Source of the DNA: Vitellaria paradoxa
Taxonomy: Eukaryota > Streptophyta > Magnoliopsida > Ericales > Sapotaceae
DNA length: 64,000 nucleotides
NCBI GenBank assembly: GCA_019916065.1
Contig: CM034233.1
Location: forward strand, 24,997,936-25,061,935
Reading direction: 5' to 3'
Shown here: piece by piece, positions 48,301-58,506 of the stretch
Numbering within the stretch: the first letter of the stretch is position 1
Layout of the letters: each line of letters begins with the position of its first letter
Position numbers and translations under genes: made by a program
The notes under the pieces: model-generated
Seen by the model: only the letters and a program-made list of their open reading frames with translations
Databases searched by the model: none
What the model was told of the DNA's origin: nothing

Positions 48301-51094
48301 GAAAATTATTGTATTGCTTTGCACATTACATGGTATTTGTTTATTAGTAACGACAAACTTATTAAAAGTTTTTTTTTTTTTTTTTTAAATTGAATGAGCT
48401 TTCTTTCTCATATTTTTATATTGTGATTTTGATACTTTTTATTAGATAATTTAAATTAGAATAATATTGAACAGAAAATTAATGCAATTATCGCCGTGAA
48501 AAAATTTAGTGTGATATGAATAAAAAGTATAAATATAGACCACTTCTTATTTTTCAAAAAACTAAATGCAATTAGGTACTAGAAATTTTTTTCTTTTTTT
48601 CGTAAGAACGTAACAGTTGAATTTGTTATTGTAACATTATAAGAGATTTTCTATTACTAAAATTGAGATTTTTAATTATAAAATTTTGTTGTCTTGTTAC
48701 TTATTGATTTTTTTTTTCAAACTCTTGAATTCGATAGACATTATAAGAGATTTTATATATTTTTTTAATATCTATTGGGATTAAATAAATTTTAGAAATA
48801 ATTTAAAATTTAGTTTTTTAAGTATTGAAAATAACATGTACGTGGACTTATTGAATAACTATAAGATTAAAACAACTGAATTACAATAAGATTTGAACAT
48901 TTTCAAAATTATTATGAAATATATAGTAAAATAAAAGAAAATTCTAAAAAAAGCATGTACTTGAGTAGACTCTTGAAACAATAGGATTTATTTCGCTTTC
49001 TTATTAAGTGCGCCAACTCTTTCATAGAAGAGGGAGATTTTTGTTACAAAAGTTACAAAATTATTATGGGAGAGTATTAGCCATTGTATGATGATGATGA
49101 TGATTACCAAGTGTGCTTTGAGAGAAAGATTTTTGTTACAAAAATTATAAAGTTATGAGAGGAGATTAAAATTTTAAAAGGATTTTAAATTTTAAGTCAA
49201 TTTTATAAATTAAAAAGAAATATATATTACACATTCTTAGAAAACTAATTCGGTACGTCTTATTTTGACAGTATTAGACAACTACTTAATAACTGTGACG
49301 ACTCTGATCAAATATGTTACAGTCAAAATTACATTTCATCTTTTCAGTGTTTTAAAATAGTATATTATAATTTCTCTGAACATTTGAATAATTATACTTA
49401 CGTCTTTCAATATTTGAAAATTATATTTACATATATTATTTCGAAATGTTATTAACATTGATTCCTTTTTATTAAGGCAACCGTTAAAATTTAGCAGAAA
49501 GTGTCAAAATAAACAAAATTTTAGGCATTTTTTCATTTTTATCCTCTACTCTCTCATATATTAGTTAGTGTTTTTTTTAATAAAAATCCCCAAAAACAAA
49601 TAAAAACAAATAGTTTGATAAATTTTTGTAGAGAAAACTAAGAAATATGTGAGAGAATGAGAGATAAAATAAGAAAAATATTTAAAATTTTGATTAATTT
49701 GATATTTTCTATTAAGTTTTAATGGTTTATTTAATAGAAGGTGGTGACTGTTAATAATATTTTAAAATAAGGAAGAGAAGTATATTTTTAAATGTTGAGG
49801 GATGTAAATATAATTACCTAAATATTGAGAGAATGTAAGTGATTTTATTCTTTTCAAAATTATTATTCTAACGTTAAAAACAATGTTTTAATGGTGAAGT
49901 GGGAGTGCTTATAGCAGGCAAATCATGAGGATAAAGCCTCCGATTACAACTGAAGAAGACACAGTTTGAATATTGTGAAGTTAGATTTACTTAAAAATAT
50001 ATTGAAACAACAAAAAAGAATCGCAAAAATGGAAGAAACAGAATGCTGTGGATGAAAACTGTAAAATGGGAAACTAAAAAGAGTCATAGCATGAAATTCT
50101 AATGGAGATATTTGAATAAATTTTTATTTTATTTACCTGCGGCAAGAATCAATTTGAATTTAGTTTTACTGTTGGTATGGGAATTGTGAGTTCTTTCTTC
50201 CTGCAGCAAATTTCAGCGAGGACGAAATTAGTTCAGAGAAATCAAATGGTTGAACGAATGTAATTTGGTTTATTCTAAAAATCAGTCCCTAATATTATAG
50301 GTCATTTATGGAGGTTTCATTACCTTATGCATTGGCGGGCATTGATATGTTTGGTTGTGATTTTGGCACTGGCCTCCTCTGTGTCGACGTTCGACACAAT
50401 CCTTGGACATATGAAGTTGAAGTTGAAGAAAGAAGGTAGCAGTTAATAGTTCAAATGGGTTATCCGTATTAAAATTTGGGTATTTTGACTGACTCATGGG
50501 CAGCTGAACTACTGAGCAGCACTGTTGAAAATCAGAAGGAAGGAATTGTTGGTTGGGTTGATGTTTGTAGAACAAGTCGAAGCCTTCACATGTTTCAGTG
50601 GGAAAATGCTTGAAAAGTTCACGTGTGCGATTAGAATTGAGTTCATAACCTTTGTTGCATTTGAACAAGGTGAGATTGTTAGGGATTGTAAAAGAAATGG
50701 AAGGAGAGTTGGGAAAAGTCAAATTACTGAAGGCACGGCAACTTCTGTTGTCTAAATGACTTTGGAGCATTTGGTCATGGATTTCGACTTCAATTTGTAC
50801 CGATTTGTTGTCATTGCTTTGAAAAGCATTGCTATTAATGCTTTTTATATCAAACGATGGTCCTTCATTTCCGAGTCGGATCTGTGGGATTGGATGACGA
50901 TCACAATTGATGGTGCACAACCCACATTGAGGATACGTGGAATTGGAGAAAGGAAAGGAAATCGGTCCGAATTTTCCACAATCGAAGAACTCGGGACAAC
51001 TCATTTGGGCTTCGTTAGGATTTTCAGCACAGACAAAATGGAGTTGCAGATGAGAGAGAACAAAGCAAGCAAGAAAGAAAGGAGCAATTGCCAT
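44228..51094 (-). CDS. LRK10L-2 / Lr10-type receptor-like kinase, three-exon model (U3)
   Basis: The model is complement(join(44228..45360, 50137..50200, 50324..51094)), 655 aa. It has the same domain order as the U1 gene: signal peptide, GUB_WAK-type ectodomain (to 257), 21-residue linker exon, membrane helix starting in the linker, non-RD kinase with K366, HFD (463-465) and DFG (483-485). Exon 1 ends at AAG|GTAATG, a better donor than in U1. Intron 2 is 4776 bp (45361-50136) and again contains a dead ectodomain. The kinase is near identical to U1 (E/D and L/V changes), while the ectodomain differs at many positions. One of the terminal cysteines is replaced (CVEC to CVER, residue 236) and a new one appears (QCCS, residue 192), which may alter disulfide pairing. 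Splicing is inferred. Confidence 0.6.
46050..46656 (-). pseudogene. Decayed LRK10L ectodomain (A3)
   Basis: Carries the same lesions as A1 and A2: no signal peptide or start, internal in-frame deletion, frameshift near 46470, and exon 2 without a donor. Lies in intron 2 of the U3 model. Confidence 0.82.
46795..48563. other. AT-rich block and spacer Y (A3 side)
   Basis: Copy of 10290-12078. Includes A-homopolymers near 47620 and 47766 and a T-homopolymer near 48370. No gene seen. Confidence 0.55.
48564..49916. repeat. Spacer X' (U3)
   Basis: Copy of 12079-13438. Divergence from U1 rises from about 48.9 kb onward, marking the probable crossover point between the recent and the old repeat lineages. 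GAT microsatellite near 49090. Confidence 0.65.
50137..50200 (-). CDS. Exon 2: juxtamembrane linker micro-exon (U3)
   Basis: 64 nt between acceptor TTTGCTGCAG and donor GCAG|GTAAATAAAA. It encodes EERTHNSHTNSKTKFKLILA plus a final alanine and one base of the shared glycine codon. It is four codons longer than the U1 exon. Confidence 0.7.
50324..51094 (-). CDS. Exon 1: signal peptide and GUB_WAK-type ectodomain (U3)
   Basis: 257 codons from the ATG at 51094, with a leader (FFLACFVLSHLQLHFVCA) and the CGKFGPISFPFSNSTYPQCG signature. Read-through of the donor would add VMKPP and stop at 50306, giving a 262-aa secreted form. It is more diverged from the U1 exon than the kinase exons are from each other. 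Confidence 0.87.
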
Positions 51095-51419
51095 CTCAAA
51101 ATCAAAATTTTCAAATTAAACGACACCTCACCCCGTCACTAAAAGCAATGAGAGGAACGAAATGCTCTTCCTTTGGAACTGCTATTTAATTCTGCTGAAA
51201 CCAATATTCAGATGATTTTAACCCTCTCAACACGGCAACTGACTTGGAAAACATAGCAGATGAAGACTTCAGACAACCGAAAGCAATGCCGCACAAGATC
51301 TTTTAAGTGGTTCCGTTTGTTTGTTGGAACAGTGGGTCAGCGAAAGACTACAAGGGAGACTTGGCTCCTCCACTCTTTCAAAAGCTTATCTTTTTCCTTC
51401 TAACACAAAACTTCTCTCT

Positions 51420-53203
51420 CGATTTTCCCATTTATCATAATAAATATTTATAAAATAATAATTTATTTAACCAAACTAAAATTAATAATTCATTACACTA
51501 ATTTATCAAAATAATATTTAATAAATAATAATTTATTATTAAATTAATTTATTTTATTTTATTAAATTAATACTATTGAAATATTAATTTATTGATTAAA
51601 ATTATTTATTTTCTCAAATTAAAAATATTTTTAATAAATAATAATTACTTATTAAAATAATTTATTTTGTTAAAATGTTTTATTAAATGAAAATTGTTTC
51701 TCATAAATAAAAATACACTAGATTATGTATTGTATTAATATAATTTATTAAATTAATAATTTATTTAATTAATCTAAATTGTTTTATTAAATTATTTTAT
51801 CAAAATAAAAACAATTTTAACAAATAAAAGTTTATTATTAAAATAAATTACTATTGAAAATCTATGATAAAATTATTTTTTATAATTGATATTTTTATTT
51901 AAATTATATATTTTATTAAAATTAATTATTGTTAAAATAATAATAATTATGATGATTTATTTTATTATAATATTTTATTACTATTAAGAATTAACTTTTA
52001 CCTGTCAATTTATTTTCATTTTAAATATAATTAATACAATTAATTTTTATTTTTTAAAATTTTTAATATTTTAAGTATAATATAATTATTATCAAATAAT
52101 ATTTATTTTTTCATTTCAAAGGTAAATTATTAATTGTTATTAAAATAATAATTATTTTCATAATTTTTTTTACCCAAATTCCCCTATGTTGGGCGAGTTG
52201 TTATAATTTGCCCTCCGTTTCAATGCAATGTCCATCCGCCCAAGGTACAAGTCGAAACAGTACCAGAAAAAAAAAAAAAAAAAAGAAAAGAAAAGTAGGC
52301 CCGTATATTTTGGGGTCACAAATATCCACTGGAAATCAATGCGGTGACAGAAACCTCGTCGGAGGATCTTCTCACAAGTGAAGACTGGTTTAAAAACCAA
52401 ATATCACCTAAATGATTTAAAAAACAAACTCTTGTTTATTATTAGGAGTTATTTGTAACTTTAAAAATAAAAATAAATCTCTGTAAATTAGAATGAAATT
52501 TAATTTTTTTTACTCATGGTGAAATTATGAGTGTTTGGTTAGAAAAAATTTGACAAAAAATATAATAAAAATACAAAAATTTAATTAAAAATTGATGTGA
52601 CAAAATTTGAATGGAAGAAAGTGTAATAATTGGTAAAAATTTGTAAGCTTTAGTTAATTTTGACTAACCCAATGCCTCCTATGAATTGTAACTTCTACTG
52701 ATTTATGATAATTTTTTTCACTCAAAACACCCTTCATTAATTATTAACCCTTCTATCTTCTTTGTGAATTTTCTGACAACTCCTTGCCAACCCATTTTAC
52801 TCTTAAATAAGCATGATTCATTTCGTTAAAATAACATACAAATTATAATAAATAAAAAAATATTTCATGTGTAGAAAATTCTTTTCTCATTTTAGACATA
52901 AAATTACTTATCAAGTTTTTTACATTTAAGATCCATTAAAAAAGGAAATCATCCTCTTATTTTGCACATCACATGGTATTTGTTTATTAGTAACAACAAA
53001 TTTATTAAGAGTTTTTTTTTTTTTTTAAATTGAATGAGCTTTTTTTTTTACATATTTTTATATTGTGATTTTGATACCTTTTATTAGATAATTTAAATTA
53101 GAATAATATTGAACAAAAAATTAATGCAATTATCGCCGTGAAAAAATTAGTGTAATCTGAATGAAAGGTGTAAATATAGGCAGCTTTTTATTTTTTAAAA
53201 ACT
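51420..53203. other. AT-rich block and spacer Y' (B3 side)
   Basis: Diverged copy of 14938-16732. Ends directly in CTAAATGCAATT (53201-53212), the empty LTR target. No gene seen; the ORF at 52170-52400 runs through the A-homopolymer at 52266-52283. Confidence 0.55.
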
Positions 53204-54805
53204 AAATGCAATTTGATATTATAAACTTTTTTCTTTTTTCAGTAAGAATATAACAGTTGAATTTGTTTTCGCAGCATTATAAGAGATTCTCTACTACTAA
53301 AATTGAGACTTCTCAATCATAAAATTTTGTTGTCTTTTTACTTATTGATTTTTTTTTTATTTTCGAACTCTTGAATTCGATAGACATTATAAGAGGTTTT
53401 ATATTTTTTTAATATCTATTGGAATTAAATAATTTTAGAAATAATTTTAAATTTAGTTTTTTTAAGAATTGAAAATAACATGTGGACTTATTGAATAATA
53501 ATAAGATCAAAACAATTGAATTATAATAAGATTTGAACATTTCTAAAATTATTATGGAGTACGTAGTAAAATAAAAAAAAATTCTAAAAAAAGCATGCAG
53601 TTGAGTAAACTCTTGAAACGATGGGATTTATTTCGCTTTCTTATTAAGTGCGCCAACTCTTTTATTGATAGAAGAGAGAGATTTTTGTTGCAAAATTACA
53701 AAATTATTATAGGAGAGTATTAGCCATTGTTATATCTTGGGGATTATTATTATTATTATTTTTATTAAGTGTTCTTTGACAGAAAGATTTTTGTTACAAA
53801 AATTATAAATTATTACGGGAGATAATAACTTTAAAAGGATTTTGAATTTTAAGTCAATTTTATAAATTAATATGAAATATATATTCCAAATTCTTAGAAA
53901 ACTAATTTGGTACGTCTTATTTTGACAGCCTTAAACAATTGCTTAATAAGTATGACGACCCTGACCAAATATGTTGCAATCAAAATTACATTTCATCTTT
54001 CGAGTGTTGTCAAAAGAGGTAAATTATAATTTCTCTGAACATTTGAATGATTATACTTATACCTTTTAATATTTAAAAATTATATTTACAAATATTATTT
54101 TGAAATATTATTACAATGACTCCTTTATCAAGTCAACCGTTAAAATTTAGCAAAAAGTGTCAAAGTAACCAAAATTTTAGGTGTTTTGTCAATTAATTTT
54201 ATCCCTCCCTCTCTCATATATTCGTTAGTTTTTTTTTTTTTAATAAAAATCCCCCAAAACAAGTAAAACAAATAGTTTGGTAAATTTTTGTAGAGAAAAC
54301 TAAAAACTATGTGAGAGAATGAGGGATAAAAAAAGAAAAATACTTAAACTTTGATTAATTTGATATTTTCTGTTAAGTTTTAATGGTTTATTTAATAGAA
54401 GGTGGTCAATGTTAACAATATTTCAAAATAAAACCCTTGGGGTTGGTCCAGCGCTTAAGGGAGTATTTCCTACATAGTTTGCCTGGGTTCGATTCCAAGG
54501 GTCACCCATCCACAAGCAGTAAGCTTGTGACTTATCTGGTCAGGTGGGTTTGTGAGGTATTCGTCTGCCCCTGGTTTACCGGTCGGCTACACGGTCCGTT
54601 GAGGACTGCAATAAACCGGCCGGTCGGATCATAAAAAAAAAATATTTCATAATAAGGAAGATAAGTATAATTTTTAATTATTCGAGGGATGTAAATATAA
54701 TTACCTAAATATTGAGAGAAGGCAAGTGCATTTTATTCTTTTCCAAAATTATTATTCTAACGTTATAAACAATGTTTTAATGGTGAAGTGGGAGTGTCTA
54801 TAGCA
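53204..54805. repeat. Spacer X of the diverged unit U4
   Basis: Clearly related to 1270-2651 but with many substitutions and indels, and interrupted by a SINE (54432-54640). It opens the old right-hand unit of the array. Confidence 0.7.
54432..54640 (+). mobile_element. tRNA-derived SINE
   Basis: About 209 bp, far richer in G/C than its surroundings. It has a Pol III A box (TGGTCCAGCGC, 54444-54454) and a perfect B box (GGTTCGATTCC, 54486-54496) 42 bp apart, and an A-rich tail (54631-54640). It is flanked by an imperfect 15-bp target duplication, AATATTTCAAAATAA (54417-54431) and AATATTTCATAATAA (54641-54655). The paralogous sites in U1-U3 (for example near 2490) lack it. The ORF 54437-54634 inside it is meaningless. 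I cannot name the SINE family. Confidence 0.85.
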
Positions 54806-54889
54806 TTAAAAAACAAAAATGTGAAACACAAACTTTACAATTCAAAAATAAGATAAAATATATAGAATTTTCCAATATTGAAAAAACTA

Positions 54890-55235
54890 AGATGTCACTT
54901 TGATTTACTTTTCTATTTTCTAGTTTTCTATTTTATGTGTTTTCTGTTTTAAAAATCTCAAAATAAGGAAACAAAAATGCTTTGTTTTACTTGTTTTGAA
55001 ATTTTCTTTATTTTGGTTTGAAAATACTTAAAACGAATTTTTAAACCATTTTTCATTTTATGTCTAAACTCATTTTCTATTTTTTAAAAAATAAATTTTG
55101 GAAACACAAGTGATCAAATGCGTTTTGGATTATTTTCCTTATTTTCAAAAGCATAAAGTGGCAAATTTATTCAAAATAGAAAATAGAAAACAAAAACAAA
55201 AAACAAAAAAATAAAAAAATAAACCAAATGACACC
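54890..55235. mobile_element. MITE-like insertion, ~346 bp
   Basis: Absent from the same site in U1-U3, where AAAAAACTAATATAACAG is continuous. The ends are imperfect inverted repeats: AGATGTCACTTTGATTTA at the left and, on the other strand, GGTGTCATTTGGTTTA at the right. CTA on both sides (54887-54889, 55236-55238) is a 3-bp duplication, which fits a PIF/Harbinger (Tourist-like) MITE. No coding capacity. Confidence 0.65.
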
Positions 55236-55238
55236 CTA

Positions 55239-56411
55239 ATATAACAGTTAAATAACATCACTTTTAATAGAATTTTTATATGCTAGTTCAATCTCAATCA
55301 ATCAAACAAGAAATCATATTTATAAAGTGAAAAAAAAATGAGACATAAAAATTTATTAAAGAAACCATTATCAAACATAAAGGGAGAAAAACCTCAAGTC
55401 TCAGAGGGGTATCCAAAACTCTTTCACTATGTGATTTCGATTATCAAAACTTCTTCACAAAAGTTACACAATCAAGTCCACAAGGGAGAATCACCATGTG
55501 AATCAAGTCCACTACTAATAACACCAGTCTCTGAAAAATGTGTCTTTAGCTAAGTATATGAGAGAAATTTTTATGAAGCAAAATAGATGAATATGATCTT
55601 CTCTCCTTAATTCTTGCTCTTGAACCCATGATAATGTCTTTTTTATATAGAATACAATAAGAATAGAATCTAGAGTATGATTGAATATTATTTTTATTGT
55701 TTTTGTTAGGTCTATTATTTTGATTAATTAATTTCACTAATGACAATTGCGAGTCGAAATTTGAGTCTGTAAAGTTTTTGAAGGGAGTTCAAGCACTTAA
55801 GATCCAGAAAAAGAACTCGAAGGGTGTTTGAGTGGCCTAATTGGAATTTTTGTTACCCTAATTTCATCGATCCAAGTATAAAAAGGTTTTTCTAGTAGCC
55901 ACAAATATCTCTGCTATTCTATTGAGCAAACCTTAAAAAATTTAAAACTCTAATATTCAAATTGAAGAGATCAACAAGTGCAGTTTTCAAAAGAACATTG
56001 ATTCAACCTTTCATTTTGATGAAGTAGAACATCTTTGGATTCTAGTAGGTGCCATTTGGGTTCAAGAATGGAGTCAATCTATGGGACTTGGTTCATCGTA
56101 GGTTTCTAACTAGCAAGTGAAGAATAGAATTATGATGGGATCAAGTTCTATCTGTATTCAGCGAATCTCTTGTAACCTATTCATTTATAGTGGATTAATT
56201 TTTAGGTTAGTCATTTTGTAGACTCGAGATTTTACCTAAAAGTGGTTCTAGGATTTACCTTATTAGGATCTTGTGTCCTTGCTTTTTGTGTTTGATTATA
56301 TTTATTCATTATAGATTTTTGATTTTTTAATTTCCATACTCCATGAAGCAGGAATCCACATTCTTATTATTTTAGCAAGTTTCCAACTTTGGGCAGTACC
56401 TTGGAAGTTTC
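55239..56411. other. Decayed repeat-derived region (U4)
   Basis: Diverged copy of 2652-3990. The 71-codon ORF (55338-55553) is still open and free of indels, with about twelve amino-acid changes against U1. The minisatellite is reduced to about one unit near 55785. Ends in GTTTC (56407-56411), the left target duplication of the copia element. Confidence 0.5.
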
Positions 56412-56652
56412 TATTAAAATCCCGAGGAGCCAATAAATCCCTAATCTATAGGGATTAAAATTACGGATTAGTCAATGATTGATCTTATTTTCTATTCTAA
56501 GATTTACTAGACTATAATTAGTTTCCTAATTTTGTGTCTAACTTATGTAGTTGGGGCACTATATATAGGTAAATCTACTTCATATTCAAGTGCACAACAA
56601 TTATTAGAATAAAAAAAAAGAGTGAAATTCTCTCATCTCTAAAAAATTTAGA
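56412..56652 (+). repeat. 5' LTR of the U4 copia element
   Basis: 241 bp. Starts TATTAAAATC (TG mutated to TA) and ends TTTAGA. Includes TATATATAGG near 56569, the probable promoter TATA region. Confidence 0.8.
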
Positions 56653-58464
56653 TGGTATCAGAGTCGTGATAATATTCTCTGGTGGCCACTTTTCTGTATG
56701 GCTAGGGTTTCTATTCCAGCCTACATCACTTTTAGCATCACATCTCCTTCAGTGTCACTCATTCGGCATCGCATCTCTTTCAGTGTCACTCATTCGGCAT
56801 CCCATCTCCTTTAGCATTGCTACTCTAGCATTGCATCTCCTCCGGTGTCCTCACCTCTGGCACTACTGATGTCATTAGCTTTGCAGCCCTTTGTTGGCTC
56901 CTTCTCCAGTTTTTCTCAACACACTTACTTCGCCCCTTCTCTCCTAGATTCTGTGTTTTTCAACATCTCAATAACGAAGCACAAATTGGTAGCACACCTT
57001 ACCAGTAGTGATAAATCTTCCTCCTTTATAGGAGGTAGTGGCTCCTTGGGTTCACACGATGGAGACATCAACAAGCCTTCTTCTAGCATATTTGGTATTG
57101 TTGCTAGCTATGGTAGTACCAATACAGGGCCTACCTCCATCACCAATCATAAACTCAATGGTGCTGACTATCTTTACTGTCCCAATCTGTATGTATGTTT
57201 ATTCAGGTCGAGGAAAGAATGAATATGTTACTAGGGAAGCCATTGCTTCTTCATAGGATGATCCAAAGTATTAGATCTAGATATTTGAAAACAACCTAGT
57301 CGTGTCATAGTTGATCAACTTTGTAACAAATAAGATAGGTGAAAACCTCCTCCTCTATGACAACAACAAAGATATCTCGAATGTAGCGAAAGAGACCTTC
57401 TCCAGTTTTGACAATGTTTCGGAATGATTTACTAGTAGAGAGTGTATTTTATGATTTCTGTCATTGTGATCTTTCTGTAACATAATATTTTAACACTCTC
57501 ACGATAAATTGGCAACAATTGGATATGGATGAGAAGTATGTATGGACTTGCTACTGCAGATAGTATTATATTTAAGAAAATTGTTGAAAAGAAAAGGTTG
57601 TATAAATTCTTTCTTAGTTTGAATAAGGGATTGGATGAAGTTCGAGGCCGTATCCTAGGGTCAAAACCTCTTTCTAACTTGAGAGAAGCCTTTTCTGAGA
57701 TTGCATAGGCGGAAAGTTGACAAAGATGCTTGGTTCCACTTTAGCTTTTACTCTACTTGAAGGGTCAACCTTAGCTCACAGGGACCCAATAATTCCTTTT
57801 CTGATAATAAATCTAGGAACTGGAGACCTTAGTGTGAGCATTGTATGAAGACTGGTCATACTTTAGACGCTTGTTGAAAATTCATAGGAAGCTAGGCAAA
57901 TTGGAAACCTTCTTGCCTTAGTCCCTCGTGACAGCAGTGGTAATGTTGCCACCACTGCCATTGCTCCTCAAGTTCTCAATCAACCAATGTCTAGTCCTTT
58001 TAGCAAAGAAAAGATTAAGATCCTCCAAAAAATTATCATGTAGTAACAAGCCACCATTTTCTCGGTCGTTAGTTCTAGTAGTATAGACCAGAAAGGTAAT
58101 CATTCTTTTGCCTTTGATGCACATAGTGAATTGTAAACACATGGATAGTAGACTCAGGGACTTTAGATCACATGACAAGGAATACTAGTCTATTTAACAC
58201 ATTTATTGTTTGTGATGGCAATTTTTCTACAAGAATTGTAGACAGTTCCTTTTTCTAAGGTGTCTAGTATAGGTTCTATAGTGCTCTCTCCTAACCTAAC
58301 TTTGCATACTATTCATTATGTTCCCACACTTAATTGTAACCTTTTGTCCATTAGCGAGCTCACTCATGACTAATTATGTTTTACTTTTCTTCTCATCTAT
58401 GCACCTTTCAGGATCTACATTTGGAGAAAACGATTGGCAATGCTAGAAAGTGTTTTGGCCTTAT

Positions 58465-58472
58465 CTGTTTTT

Positions 58473-58504
<32 letters not shown>

Positions 58505-58506
58505 CA
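58465..58506 (+). repeat. Long T-homopolymer inside the copia element
   Basis: About 30 T with one A interruption, placed where U1-U3 read TCTGCTTTCAGGCAC. It interrupts the pol region and has made spurious Phe-rich ORFs (58376-58708, 58450-58662). Confidence 0.8.

Larger units (their letters stand above)
37754..53203. repeat. Tandem segmental duplication, unit U3 (no solo LTR)
   Basis: Same order as U1 and U2, but the short half is followed directly by spacer X of U4 with no LTR (empty site at 53204). The long half is nearly identical to U2. From about 48.9 kb the sequence becomes clearly more diverged from the U1/U2 short halves, so the last short half is an older lineage. Confidence 0.88.

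Noticed and set aside
54486..54496. tRNA gene, on the strength of the B box
   Set aside because: No cloverleaf, anticodon stem or acceptor stem can be formed; the A-rich tail and target duplication identify a SINE.
54437..54634. 65-codon ORF
   Set aside because: It lies wholly inside the SINE and follows its Pol III boxes and tail.
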